Part shown: in pieces, positions 1-8,013 of the stretch | Layout: each line of letters opens with the position of its first letter | Numbering within the stretch: position 1 is the stretch's first letter | Assembly (NCBI RefSeq): GCF_021311115.1 | Contig: NZ_JAJTNP010000002.1 | Location: forward strand, 372,001 to 436,000 | Origin: Chryseobacterium gwangjuense | GTDB taxonomy: Bacteria > Bacteroidota > Bacteroidia > Flavobacteriales > Weeksellaceae | Direction: 5' to 3' | DNA length: 64,000 bases | Notes under the pieces: generated by a model | Database searches by the model: none | The model's input: the letters and a program-made list of their open reading frames with translations, nothing else | Told to the model about the DNA's origin: nothing | Program-made: the position numbers and the translations under genes

Positions 1-1
1 A

Positions 2-127
2 ATTGAAAGAGAGAAAAAAGACGAAGCATTCAAGAAGAAATCTGAACTATGGGTGAAGAACCTTAGAAAAGATACTTACCTTCAGGAAGCGATGAACATT
101 CTCGCAGACATGAATGTAAAACAATAA
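2..127 (+). CDS. C-terminal end of a probable S41 (tail-specific) peptidase, 5' truncated
   Basis: This is an open frame from the window edge to a TAA at 125-127, about 41 residues. It is charged and ends in a helix reading KDTYLQEAMNILADMN. The spacing of that ending resembles the C-terminus of periplasmic carboxy-terminal processing proteases (Prc/CtpA) of flavobacteria. The catalytic and PDZ parts lie outside the window, so the family call is inference from a short tail. A strong terminator follows at once, which supports a genuine gene end. Confidence 0.45.
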   Translation: MEREKKDEAFKKKSELWVKNLRKDTYLQEAMNILADMNVKQ

Positions 128-131
128 AAAA

Positions 132-164
132 ATAACCGCTAAGAAATTAGCGGTTATTTTTTTT
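132..164 (+). terminator. Rho-independent terminator of the upstream gene
   Basis: An 11-bp perfect stem (ATAACCGCTAA with TTAGCGGTTAT) around a GAAA loop is followed by a run of eight T. It lies 5 bp past the first stop codon. On the other strand it is followed by an A/T-rich run, so it may also end sodC transcription. Confidence 0.85.
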
Positions 165-175
165 ATCATTGAATG

Positions 176-679
176 TTATTTAATCTCTACACATCCCACT
201 CTTCCTCCTGCATTTCCTGTAGGCTGAGTATGGAAATCATCGGCTGAAGCATGTATAATAAGACCTTTACCGATGATATTCTTAGACTCATCAGTACATC
301 CTAAACACCATTTATCAGTTTTGAAAGTAAGGGTAGCTACACCGTCCTTACTAGCCGTCAAATTTCCGATATCTCCCATATGGAAATGTTCTGCTCCCCA
401 TTTACCGTGATCATTCTTTGAAGGGTTCCAATGTCCTCCTGTGGATGTTCCGTCAGCTGCAGAGCAGTCTCCTTTTTCATGAATATGTACAGCATGAATT
501 CCCGGAGTAAGGTTTTTCACATCCAGTTTCATCGTCACTTCATCTTTTTTCTGAGTAAACTTTGCAGTTCCTTCCGTTTGTGTTCCACTTTTAGGGTTTA
601 TAGTGTACGTTTTTGTAGTACAGCACGACGCTGCCAAAAATGCACTCCCTATCAATAATGACATTGTTTGTATTTTCAT
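176..679 (-). CDS. sodC: Cu/Zn superoxide dismutase, lipoprotein
   Basis: The gene encodes a 167-aa SodC that would dismutate superoxide outside the cytoplasm. The start at 679 gives a lipoprotein signal with lipobox LAASC (Cys19); an open extension to 724 would bury the signal. Metal-ligand signatures are visible: HAVHIH (His65, His67), GGHWNPSKNDHG, EHFHMGDIGN and IIHASADDF. Cys72 and Cys163 fit the family disulfide. An additional CxxC (WCLGC, Cys125 and Cys128) sits before the last histidine region; I believe this is usual in Bacteroidota SodC. The gene is monocistronic and converges on the upstream gene. Confidence 0.93.
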   Translation of the reverse strand: MKIQTMSLLIGSAFLAASCCTTKTYTINPKSGTQTEGTAKFTQKKDEVTMKLDVKNLTPGIHAVHIHEKGDCSAADGTSTGGHWNPSKNDHGKWGAEHFHMGDIGNLTASKDGVATLTFKTDKWCLGCTDESKNIIGKGLIIHASADDFHTQPTGNAGGRVGCVEIK

Positions 680-789
680 TGTAAATGATTTTGTGATAAA
701 ATTAAAAAAGATTTCCCGAAACACTTTATGACTTCCATTCTTTTTTTACAACTAGCAATAAATGACAAATAATTTTCGCCTGATCTTGG

Positions 790-797
790 TACCTTTG
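790..797 (+). promoter_or_regulatory. Bacteroidota -7 box before the AraC-type gene
   Basis: TACCTTTG matches the TAnnTTTG consensus and lies 18 bp before the GTG start at 815. No clear TTTG -33 box is seen at the expected distance, so only half of the promoter is supported. Confidence 0.45.
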
Positions 798-814
798 CCG
801 GAAACGCTTTTGAA

Positions 815-1717
815 GTGGAAGAATACAAAAAAAGAATCGTAAAAACCATTCAATACATTGATAATAATCTTGATATGGAACTTTCCTTAGAAAAAGTTTC
901 AGAGATTGCCGCTTATTCGCCGTTTCATTTTCACAGAATTTTCCGGCTGATCACAGACGAAACAGTTCAGAACTATATTACCCGGAAAAGAATTGAAAAA
1001 AGCGCCTTTTATTTGGCTTTAAGAAAGAATTTGAGTGTAAAAGATATTTATTATCAGTTCGGTTTTTCCAATCATTCGGCTTTTAATAAAACCTTCAAAA
1101 AATATTACGGAAAATCACCCTCGGAATTTCGTAAATCGGCACCGGAAAATTTTCATAAGGTCCAGAGTAAACAAAGCAAGAACGGACAAATTGATACGGT
1201 TTTCGACCAATACATTTGCAATATCGAAAACCTATTAAACTGGAGAAATATGAATTTAAAAATTAAAGTGACGGAACTTCAAGAAATGAATTTAGCAGCT
1301 GTAATGAGCCTCGGAATTGCCAATGTTGAGCCTTCTTACAATATTCTGATTGATTGGGCAAAGACAAAAAAACTATTTCCAAAAGAGAATGTAAAAATGC
1401 TCTCCGTTTACCACGATAGCTTTAAAGTGACACCGCCGGATAAAGTAAGAATTTATGCTTGCATGCTGTTGGATGAAGCTTTAAGGAAGCAAGAAGGGGA
1501 AGTCTTTCTGGAAACTATCGAAGCCGGAAAATTCATCATCGGAAGTGGTGAAGTTACTTTAAACGACTTCGAACAATGCTGGGTTTCTCTCTTTTTATGG
1601 ATGAAAGAAAACAATTATACCGTTCGAAAAGCCTTTCCTTTCGAAATTTATCACAGCAATTTCAAAGAACATCCCGAAGGAAAAATGCTCGTAGATTTTT
1701 GTATTCCTATTCATTAA
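815..1717 (+). CDS. AraC-family regulator with GyrI-like effector-binding domain
   Basis: The product is a 300-aa cytoplasmic transcription regulator. Residues 1-110 hold the double helix-turn-helix of the AraC/XylS family (LSLEKVSEIAAYSPFHFHRIF, then YYQFGFSNHSAFNKTFKKYYGKSPSEFR). Residues about 145-300 resemble the GyrI/AraC effector-binding fold that binds small molecules in Rob- and BmrR-type regulators. The start is GTG at 815, chosen because the HTH begins at once and no ATG lies near. A -7 promoter box lies just upstream. It sits alone, divergent from sodC, with no operon partner that would reveal its ligand. Confidence 0.88.
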   Translation: MEEYKKRIVKTIQYIDNNLDMELSLEKVSEIAAYSPFHFHRIFRLITDETVQNYITRKRIEKSAFYLALRKNLSVKDIYYQFGFSNHSAFNKTFKKYYGKSPSEFRKSAPENFHKVQSKQSKNGQIDTVFDQYICNIENLLNWRNMNLKIKVTELQEMNLAAVMSLGIANVEPSYNILIDWAKTKKLFPKENVKMLSVYHDSFKVTPPDKVRIYACMLLDEALRKQEGEVFLETIEAGKFIIGSGEVTLNDFEQCWVSLFLWMKENNYTVRKAFPFEIYHSNFKEHPEGKMLVDFCIPIH

Positions 1718-1744
1718 AAAATGAGTAAAACAGATAGTTGTAAA

Positions 1745-1800
1745 ATTCCCCTCCTTTGGAGGGGTGTCGAAAATTCGAAAGTATTTTTGACGGGGTGGTT
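1745..1800. repeat. Dispersed GC-rich intergenic repeat, copy 1
   Basis: A 56-bp segment starts with the hairpin CCCCTCC-TTT-GGAGGGG and ends in TTTGACGGGGTGGTT. A second copy with few differences lies at 27550-27604. Its high GC content stands out in the AT-rich spacer. A 62-codon open frame through it is judged non-coding because it merely reads the repeat. Confidence 0.8.
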
Positions 1801-1876
1801 AAAAGTTAAGACATTAGATTTATCAAAACCAAAAATTACAACTCAGAATCAAAAACCAACCATTCAGCAACAAAAA

Positions 1877-1908
1877 TTGATCGGCTTCAAAAATTCATCT
1901 TACTTTTG
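1877..1908 (+). promoter_or_regulatory. Promoter of the TonB-dependent receptor gene
   Basis: TTG at 1877-1879, a 21-bp spacer and TACTTTTG at 1901-1908 fit the Bacteroidetes sigma-ABfr promoter (-33 TTG, -7 TAnnTTTG). The -7 box ends 17 bp before the ATG at 1926. Confidence 0.65.
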
Positions 1909-1925
1909 AATCGAAATAAACAACT

Positions 1926-4166
1926 ATGAAAACAAAATTATCATTTCTCGTCATTTTTTTATCTTTTGCTTTAAGTTTTGCCCAGACTAGAATTTCAGGA
2001 AAAGTAAGCTTTAAAAATAAAGGAATCAATGAGGTGAATGTTACTTTAAAAGACACGTATGACGGTGCAACCACTGATAGTGAAGGTAATTTCTCTTTCG
2101 AAACTACAGAAAAAGGCAGTCATACTTTGAATTTTACTCACCCTAAATATATTGAAGTCAACAAAAACATTACAATCGGAGACCAGAATGTGGTGATGAA
2201 TGCGGAATTAAAAGAACAGATCAACGAAATAGATGCTGTTGTTGTTTCTGCAGGATCAATCGAAGCGAGTGATAAAAAAAGAGCAACGGCGCTTTTAACG
2301 CCTATTGATATTTACACGACTGCAGGAGCAGACGGACAGATTTCTTCTGCCTTAAATTATCTTCCCGGAGTTCAGAAAGTTGGAGAAACAGAAGGACTGT
2401 TTATTCGTGGCGGAACAGGAACGGAGTCAAAAATTTTCATGGATGGAAGCTTGATCAATAATTATTTTTCCAATTCAGTTCCGGGAATTGCAGGAAGAGA
2501 TAGATTCAATACATCCCTTTTTAAAGGAAACGTATTTTCAAGTGGAGGATATTCTGCATTATACGGACAGGCGCTTTCCGGAGCGTTACTATTGGAAAGT
2601 GTGGATCTTCCGGACCAAAGTTCTTATGACTTTGGAATTTCGCCGATCTTCTTAAGCGCAGGTTTTCAAAAATTAGACGATAAAAAAACATATTCATATG
2701 GAGCAAGTGCAAGTTATTCTTTATTAAGTCTGATGCAGAAGGTTTTTGATTTTAATACCGATTTTATAGATGCACCACAAGGTTTTAATGGAGATGCCAA
2801 TTTCAGAATTAAAACAAAATCCGGAGGTTTTTTCAAATATTACGGAATGTACAGTACCGATAAAATGGGTGTGAAAACGGAAAGCCTTGAACCAACTTAT
2901 GATTTTGCTCTGGTTCGTCTAAAGGGAAAAAACACCTATCATAATTTATCTTTTAAACAGAAATTTGGAAAATATCTTTTGAATGTTGGAACTTCCTATT
3001 CATTTAACCGATCAGACCTTAATTTCTCTACAGAAACGAACAATACAGAATCTGAAAAAACTCAACTTTTAAATGATGGAAATTATATCAACCTTAAAGC
3101 TGTTTTAGAAAGAAAAATTAATAAAATCAGTGCATTAAGAGGAGGTTTTGAACTGAATAACACCAGCGAACAATTAAATTTTCAGGATATTCAAAAAAAT
3201 TACAAAGACCTGATCTCAGCGGCTTTTGTAGAAACAGATTTAGGATTTAGCAATCAACTTTCTGCAAAAATCGGAGTGAGAGGAGAGTATTCTTCTTTCC
3301 TAGGGAAATCCAATATTGCGCCTCGTTTTGCGATAGCTTATCGTTTAGCAAAAGATTGGACTACTTCTTTGGCCTATGGATTATTTTATCAGAATCCGGA
3401 AAGCAAATACATCAATTCCCCTTCGAATCTCGATTTTCAGCAATCCCAACATTATATTTTCCAGCTTCAGAGAACATCAGAAGGAAGAAGTCTGAGATTA
3501 GAAGCTTTTTATAAAAAATATGATGAACTGGTTAAAGTACAGAATATTGCTAATGGAAATGGAATGTCTCAACCTGTACAAACTGCTGTAAACAACAATG
3601 GATATGGTTTTGCAAAAGGACTTGAACTTTTCTGGAGAGATAAAAAAACGTTCAAAAATATAGATTATTGGGTAAGCTATTCTTATTTAGATTCAAAAAG
3701 AGATTTTATGAATTATCCGATGAGTTTAAAACCCAATTTTGCATCAGAACATACAATTTCTGTGGTGGCAAAAAGATTTTTCCCCGAGCTGAAATTCGGA
3801 ACCAATCTTTCTTACAGCTACTCAAAAGGAAGACCGTATTACGATATTGCTACAAAAACAGTCAATAATGAAGAGGTTAATTTTATCCGAAATGAAGGAA
3901 GGCTGAAAGATTATAGTGCTTTAAATTTCAGCTTTAATTATCTTCCGAATCTGGGTAAAAAAGATGCAAAGTCTTTTGTGGTGCTGGTATTAAGTATTTC
4001 TAATGTTTTAGGAACGAAAAACATCTACGGATATAATTTTTCAGCATCAGATGATGGTGCAAGAAGATCTGCGGTAGTTCCTCCTGTGAATACATTTGTT
4101 TTTGTTGGGGCGTTTATTAGCTTTGGAGTAGACAGAACACAAGATGCTATTAACAATAATCTTTAA
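1926..4166 (+). CDS. TonB-dependent outer-membrane receptor with carboxypeptidase-like regulatory domain
   Basis: This 746-aa protein should import a ligand across the outer membrane using TonB energy. A signal peptide (residues 1-19, ending SFAQ) precedes a carboxypeptidase-regulatory-like beta domain (about 20-95, starting TRISGKVSFKNKGINEVNVTL). A plug domain follows (about 110-235, with LNYLPGVQKVGETEGLFIRGG and SALYGQALSGALL), then a C-terminal beta-barrel. It is shorter than SusC-type receptors and no SusD partner is adjacent, so glycan uptake is not implied. The substrate is unknown. A secreted protein gene follows after 49 bp and a 2TM histidine kinase locus comes next. Confidence 0.92.
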   Translation: MKTKLSFLVIFLSFALSFAQTRISGKVSFKNKGINEVNVTLKDTYDGATTDSEGNFSFETTEKGSHTLNFTHPKYIEVNKNITIGDQNVVMNAELKEQINEIDAVVVSAGSIEASDKKRATALLTPIDIYTTAGADGQISSALNYLPGVQKVGETEGLFIRGGTGTESKIFMDGSLINNYFSNSVPGIAGRDRFNTSLFKGNVFSSGGYSALYGQALSGALLLESVDLPDQSSYDFGISPIFLSAGFQKLDDKKTYSYGASASYSLLSLMQKVFDFNTDFIDAPQGFNGDANFRIKTKSGGFFKYYGMYSTDKMGVKTESLEPTYDFALVRLKGKNTYHNLSFKQKFGKYLLNVGTSYSFNRSDLNFSTETNNTESEKTQLLNDGNYINLKAVLERKINKISALRGGFELNNTSEQLNFQDIQKNYKDLISAAFVETDLGFSNQLSAKIGVRGEYSSFLGKSNIAPRFAIAYRLAKDWTTSLAYGLFYQNPESKYINSPSNLDFQQSQHYIFQLQRTSEGRSLRLEAFYKKYDELVKVQNIANGNGMSQPVQTAVNNNGYGFAKGLELFWRDKKTFKNIDYWVSYSYLDSKRDFMNYPMSLKPNFASEHTISVVAKRFFPELKFGTNLSYSYSKGRPYYDIATKTVNNEEVNFIRNEGRLKDYSALNFSFNYLPNLGKKDAKSFVVLVLSISNVLGTKNIYGYNFSASDDGARRSAVVPPVNTFVFVGAFISFGVDRTQDAINNNL

Positions 4167-4215
4167 AAAAGAATTACATTTAAATATAAAAAACAATCTT
4201 TAAAATTCAGAAACT

Positions 4216-4866
4216 ATGAAAAAATACATTTTAAGTGCTGCTTTAAGCTGTGTTAGTGTAATCACTTTTGCTCAGGCAGGTTATGAAAAAATTATGACTG
4301 AGAAAATTGCTAAAATAGAAACCTGTAAAACGGTTGACGATTTTCAAACATTGGCAAATGATTTTCAAAGAATCGGAGATAAGGAAAAAGGGAAGTGGCT
4401 TCCGAATTACTATGCTGCATTTTCTTACATTCAAAAAGGGAGAGTGTTAATGAGAGAGGGAAAAATGGAAAGCCTGGATGAAACGGCAGATCAGGCACAA
4501 AAATTTGTTGATGCGGCGGGAAGTATAGAAAAAGACAATTCTGAAATTCATTTGCTGCAAAAAATGATCTTCTCTCTGAAAATGATGGTGAATCCTCAAC
4601 AAAGATATATGACGTACGGAATGCAGGCTGCTGAAGAATTGACAAAATCGGAGAGCTTTGATTCATCAAATCCGAGAGTCGCTTTAATAAAAGCAGAAGA
4701 TGTATATTTTACTCCGGAACAATACGGCGGAAGCAAAACCAAAGGGCTTGAACTTTTTAAACTGGCTTTAGAAAAATTCAATGCTTATAAACCAAAAACG
4801 ACGTTAGATCCTAATTGGGGGAAATCTGAAGCAGAATATTTTCTAAGCATGGGAGATAAAAAATAA
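4216..4866 (+). CDS. Secreted helical protein of unknown function, partner of the TonB receptor
   Basis: The protein has 216 aa and a clear signal peptide (MKKYILSAALSCVSVITFAQA). The mature part is helical, with segments that look like degenerate TPR helices (KWLPNYYAAFSYIQKG, ALIKAEDVYFTPEQYGGS). I do not recognise a named domain. It lies 49 bp after the receptor gene and before a terminator, so the two are probably one transcript and this may be its periplasmic helper. That role is inference. Confidence 0.8.
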   Translation: MKKYILSAALSCVSVITFAQAGYEKIMTEKIAKIETCKTVDDFQTLANDFQRIGDKEKGKWLPNYYAAFSYIQKGRVLMREGKMESLDETADQAQKFVDAAGSIEKDNSEIHLLQKMIFSLKMMVNPQQRYMTYGMQAAEELTKSESFDSSNPRVALIKAEDVYFTPEQYGGSKTKGLELFKLALEKFNAYKPKTTLDPNWGKSEAEYFLSMGDKK

Positions 4867-4871
4867 TACCC

Positions 4872-4900
4872 TGGTCTTCCTTTTTGGAAGGCCATTTTTA
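4872..4900 (+). terminator. Terminator after the receptor operon
   Basis: TGGTCTTCC pairs with GGAAGGCCA (one G-U pair) around a T-rich loop, followed by ATTTTTA. It lies 6 bp past the stop codon at 4866. Confidence 0.6.
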
Positions 4901-4975
4901 AAGGTTTTATTTTGAACCGAATATCTGCAGCTTGCAATTACATAAAACTGATTTAGACTCAGGAAAACTCTTATT

Positions 4976-6301
4976 ATGAGACGTAAAAACTTTATAACAT
5001 TATTTTGGATATCCTTGGCAACGTCGATGTTCTTCTTCTTTGTATTTACCGATGAGAAAAATATTGAAAACTTTGTGCTTACCATTCTTATTTCCTTTAT
5101 GTATTCCTTTGTTTTGGGAGTGGGAAATGGGGTTATTAACGATTTTCTTAATAAAAAGTTTCCTTGGTCTGAAGCGACTACGAAAAGAGCGATTATAAGT
5201 ATTATTTCGATTTTGATTGCCAATATCATTTTGGTGTATTTCTGTAATTATGTAAACTTTGTAATCATTCAGAAGGCGGCAACAGTAGAAGAATATTTTT
5301 CGGGAAAATATAATTTTATCAATTGGTTTACCATCAATGTTGCTCTTTTAATCTCGGCTTTTCTTCATGCGAAAAGTTTCATGGAAGAGCTGAAAAAAAC
5401 GTCCAAAAAAGAAGTTGTAGAACAAAAACTGATTGCCAAATCTGCCAATGCCCAGTTTGAAAGCCTTAAAAATCAGTTAGACCCTCATTTTTTATTCAAT
5501 TCTCTGAATGTTTTAAGCTCTTTAATAGATGAAAATCCGAAACAGGCACAGAAATTTACGGCTTCAATGTCAAAAATTTACAGATATGTTTTGGAGCAGA
5601 AAGACAAAGAATTAGTAACGGTAGAAGATGAAATTGAGTTTGCGAAAACCTATTGTCAACTTTTAAAAACAAGATTTGAGGACAGTGTAGACTTTGAATT
5701 TGATGTTAAAAATGAAGATTTGAAACGATTTGTGGTTCCACTTTCCTTACAGCTGCTTTTGGAAAACTGCATCAAACACAATTTTGCGACTTCCTCAAAA
5801 CCGTTAATTATAAAAGTATTTTCAGAAAATGATACACTTTGCATTGAAAACAATTTGCAGATAAGAGAGCAAATGAAAGAAAGTGCAGGAATTGGATTGG
5901 CAAATATTGTTCAGCGGTATTCTTTACTTACAAAACGAAATGTTTTTATAGAAAAATCCGAAGATTATTTTAAAGTAAAACTTCCGATGTTATTGGATAA
6001 ACCCAATACTATCAGTATTAAAAATGATTCTGAAAATAAAGCATACGAAAAAGCCCAAAAAAGGGTAAAAGAAATTAAAAGCTTTTACGCAAACCTCTTT
6101 TCGTATGCTATAATAATTACATTTTTAATGATTCTTAACCTCATTACTTCTCCAAAACATTTATGGTTTTACTGGCCGATGTTAGGTTGGGGAATTGGTG
6201 TTGCTGCACACGGAATAAGTGTTTTCTCCATCGGCAGAACCTGGGAAGAGAAAAAAATCCGGGAAATATTAGAAAAACAAGATCAACACAAAAACAGATA
6301 A
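4976..6301 (+). CDS. LytS-type sensor histidine kinase with C-terminal 2TM domain
   Basis: The 441-aa kinase has an N-terminal block of about four transmembrane segments (residues 5-130) and a short coiled linker. The His_kinase family region (about 150-340) has the phospho-acceptor motif LDPHFLFNSLN with His171, plus the ATP-binding parts LQLLLENCIKHNF and GIGLANIVQRY. Residues about 356-441 form a separate 2TM domain (YEKAQKRVKEIKSFYANL, then LWFYWPMLGWGIG), so the kinase core lies between two membrane regions. It is followed after 2 bp by a free 2TM protein and, about 1.7 kb later, by a LytTR response regulator, its likely partner. Confidence 0.9.
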   Translation: MRRKNFITLFWISLATSMFFFFVFTDEKNIENFVLTILISFMYSFVLGVGNGVINDFLNKKFPWSEATTKRAIISIISILIANIILVYFCNYVNFVIIQKAATVEEYFSGKYNFINWFTINVALLISAFLHAKSFMEELKKTSKKEVVEQKLIAKSANAQFESLKNQLDPHFLFNSLNVLSSLIDENPKQAQKFTASMSKIYRYVLEQKDKELVTVEDEIEFAKTYCQLLKTRFEDSVDFEFDVKNEDLKRFVVPLSLQLLLENCIKHNFATSSKPLIIKVFSENDTLCIENNLQIREQMKESAGIGLANIVQRYSLLTKRNVFIEKSEDYFKVKLPMLLDKPNTISIKNDSENKAYEKAQKRVKEIKSFYANLFSYAIIITFLMILNLITSPKHLWFYWPMLGWGIGVAAHGISVFSIGRTWEEKKIREILEKQDQHKNR

Positions 6302-6303
6302 AG

Positions 6304-6603
6304 ATGATTAATATAGATGAAAGCGACATCCGCTACAAAGAAGCAGAGAAAAGGGTGAAAAAAATCAAAGGATTTTATATTCATTTGATGGTGTATATAT
6401 TTACGAATATTCTTGTCATTGCCCTTCAGTTCTTCGATACCGACAATAAGGAACAATGGAGCTGGAAAATGTTTCAGTTGCCTTTGTTTTGGGGGATTGG
6501 TCTTGTCGCTCACGGATTAAGCGTTTTTTTACCACCTGTAATCCTTGGAAAACGTTGGGAGGAAAGAAAAATTAAAGAGCTCATGGATAAAGAAAAAAAT
6601 TAA
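6304..6603 (+). CDS. 2TM-domain membrane protein, copy A
   Basis: This 99-aa protein belongs to the 2TM domain family. It has an amphipathic start (YKEAEKRVKKIKGFYIHL), two membrane helices (about 30-48 and 60-80) and the closing motif GKRWEERKIKELM. The ATG at 6304, 2 bp after the kinase stop, was chosen over an upstream frame that overlaps the kinase. Compared with copy B, the central loop is longer and has FFDTDNKEQWSWKMFQLPLFWGIG. Its role is not established; the cluster suggests membrane signalling with the kinase. Confidence 0.85.
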   Translation: MINIDESDIRYKEAEKRVKKIKGFYIHLMVYIFTNILVIALQFFDTDNKEQWSWKMFQLPLFWGIGLVAHGLSVFLPPVILGKRWEERKIKELMDKEKN

Positions 6604-6604
6604 C

Positions 6605-7171
6605 ATGAAAGAGCTTACGATTGTATTTTATATTTCGATGGGAATTTGGTTTTTAAGTGAAATTTTATACAAAAAAATGCTTAAATCAGCTCAAAACGCC
6701 CAGAAAAAAGATAAATCAACTTTAAATATTTTATGGGTCGTTATTGTTCCGTCAATATTTTTTGCTGTTTTTATTTCGAATAGGCTCTATTTTCCGATCA
6801 GTAAAGAACAATGGATCTTTTTTCTGGGTGAAAGCTGCATAGTTATTGGAATTCTTTTCAGATGGATTATTATTCGATCTTTAGGCAAGTATTTTACAGT
6901 CGATGTGAGCATCAGAGAAGATCATAAAATTAAAAAAGAAGGTTTTTACAAATATTTGAGACACCCTTCATACGCTTTTGCAATGCTTACTTTTGTAGGA
7001 TTAGGTTTATTTTTGAATAACTGGATTTCATTTGCCATCGCTTTTCTTCCTCCATTTCTGGCATTCAATTACAGAATTAAAGTAGAAGAAGAAGCCCTGA
7101 TTGAGCAGTTTGGAGATGAATATATTCAATACAGAAAAGAAACAAAAAAGCTTATTCCCTTTATTTATTGA
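6605..7171 (+). CDS. Isoprenylcysteine carboxyl-methyltransferase-like membrane protein
   Basis: The gene encodes 188 aa with about five hydrophobic segments. The signature of the ICMT/phospholipid N-methyltransferase superfamily is near the C-terminus: GFYKYLRHPSYAFAMLTFVG, then EEEALIEQFGDEYIQYRKET. Members transfer methyl groups from S-adenosylmethionine to lipid-like or prenyl substrates, but bacterial substrates are mostly unknown. The ATG at 6605 starts 1 bp after the copy A stop, so the two are translationally linked. A terminator follows at 7202. Confidence 0.85.
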   Translation: MKELTIVFYISMGIWFLSEILYKKMLKSAQNAQKKDKSTLNILWVVIVPSIFFAVFISNRLYFPISKEQWIFFLGESCIVIGILFRWIIIRSLGKYFTVDVSIREDHKIKKEGFYKYLRHPSYAFAMLTFVGLGLFLNNWISFAIAFLPPFLAFNYRIKVEEEALIEQFGDEYIQYRKETKKLIPFIY

Positions 7172-7201
7172 GATAAAATAACCGATAAACCGATAAAAAT
7201 T

Positions 7202-7235
7202 AAAATCCCGATTCTCCATTGAGTCGGGATTTTTA
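7202..7235 (+). terminator. Terminator after the methyltransferase-like gene
   Basis: AAAATCCCGA pairs perfectly with TCGGGATTTT around a 12-nt loop, followed by T residues. It separates the first half of the 2TM locus from the second. Confidence 0.75.
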
Positions 7236-7274
7236 CAATTCGGGAATCATTTTCTACGGTTCAGTAATATAAAG

Positions 7275-7306
7275 TTGATGAGAGGCTATTTGCAGACCTA
7301 CATTTG
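7275..7306 (+). promoter_or_regulatory. Promoter for 2TM copies B and C
   Basis: TTG at 7275-7277, a 21-bp spacer and TACATTTG at 7299-7306 match the -33/-7 consensus with the same spacing as the receptor promoter at 1877. The transcript leader before the ATG at 7350 would be about 35 nt. Confidence 0.65.
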
Positions 7307-7349
7307 TGTCAACAAAAACAAACAATTCAACATCTTAAAAATTATAATT

Positions 7350-7646
7350 ATGGAAAATTTATCTTACCAAAAAGAAGTTTTAGCTTATGAAAAAGCATCA
7401 AAAAGAGTAAAAGACCTTAAAGGTTTCTACGGTAATCTTACTTCTTACTGTCTTGTGATTCCTTTCTTATTTATTTTAAACCTGATCACTTCTCCTGATC
7501 ATTTATGGTTTTACTGGCCTATGCTAGGTTGGGGAATCGGACTTTTAGCTCACGCCGTGAACACTTTTGGCATCGGAAAGGATTGGGAAGAAAGAAAAAT
7601 TAAGCAATTAATGGAAGAAGAAAAAAGCAGAACAAAAACACTTTAA
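7350..7646 (+). CDS. 2TM-domain membrane protein, copy B
   Basis: The protein has 98 aa. It is the free-standing copy closest to the kinase-fused domain: LWFYWPMLGWGIG is identical, and the surrounding LNLITSP and WEE(K/R)KI motifs match. Order: charged helix (YEKASKRVKDLKGFYGNL), two membrane helices, basic/acidic tail. The ATG at 7350 was chosen because a promoter lies at 7275-7306, so a start at 7275 would fall inside it. Function is unknown. The similarity to the kinase C-terminus suggests pairing with it, which is inference. Confidence 0.88.
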   Translation: MENLSYQKEVLAYEKASKRVKDLKGFYGNLTSYCLVIPFLFILNLITSPDHLWFYWPMLGWGIGLLAHAVNTFGIGKDWEERKIKQLMEEEKSRTKTL

Positions 7647-7679
7647 TTAAAAAATAATAACCACTTAAAAATTAATACG

Positions 7680-7955
7680 ATGAACTACAATCAAGCACAA
7701 CAAAGAGTAAACGATCTGAAAAAATTCTACAAACACCTTTTATGGTTTGGAATTGTGGCAGCAATCATCTTTTTTAATGATATTTTTGAAAGCGAGAGGT
7801 TAGACTTTACTTTATTCAAAGGATCTGTGATTTTGACGATCTGGGGTATATTTTTAACGATAAAAGCGGTAAAGTTATTTCTTTTCAATGCTGATTGGGA
7901 AAGAGAAATAATGGAAAAAGAAATGAGAAAGTCAAAAGAACCGATTAAGTTTTAA
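7680..7955 (+). CDS. 2TM-domain membrane protein, copy C (divergent)
   Basis: This 91-aa protein keeps the family layout: YNQAQQRVNDLKKFYKHLLWFG, a second membrane helix (VILTIWGIFLTIKAVKLFLF) and the closing NADWEREIMEKEM. The GWGIG centre is replaced. It starts 33 bp after copy B and is followed after 58 bp by the LytTR regulator, so all three probably share one transcript. Confidence 0.8.
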   Translation: MNYNQAQQRVNDLKKFYKHLLWFGIVAAIIFFNDIFESERLDFTLFKGSVILTIWGIFLTIKAVKLFLFNADWEREIMEKEMRKSKEPIKF

Positions 7956-8013
7956 AAACTAGTAAATTTTAATTAATTTTATTTCGAAATTGTAAACTAA
8001 AATCTGGAACTCG

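Noticed and set aside
1721..1909. A 62-codon frame after the AraC-type gene
   Set aside because: It reads through the dispersed repeat (PLLWRGV..LTGWL) and the promoter of the receptor gene.
4872..4900. Possible riboswitch or leader before the kinase gene
   Set aside because: The only structure is a simple terminator of the previous gene; no conserved ligand-binding architecture was recognised.
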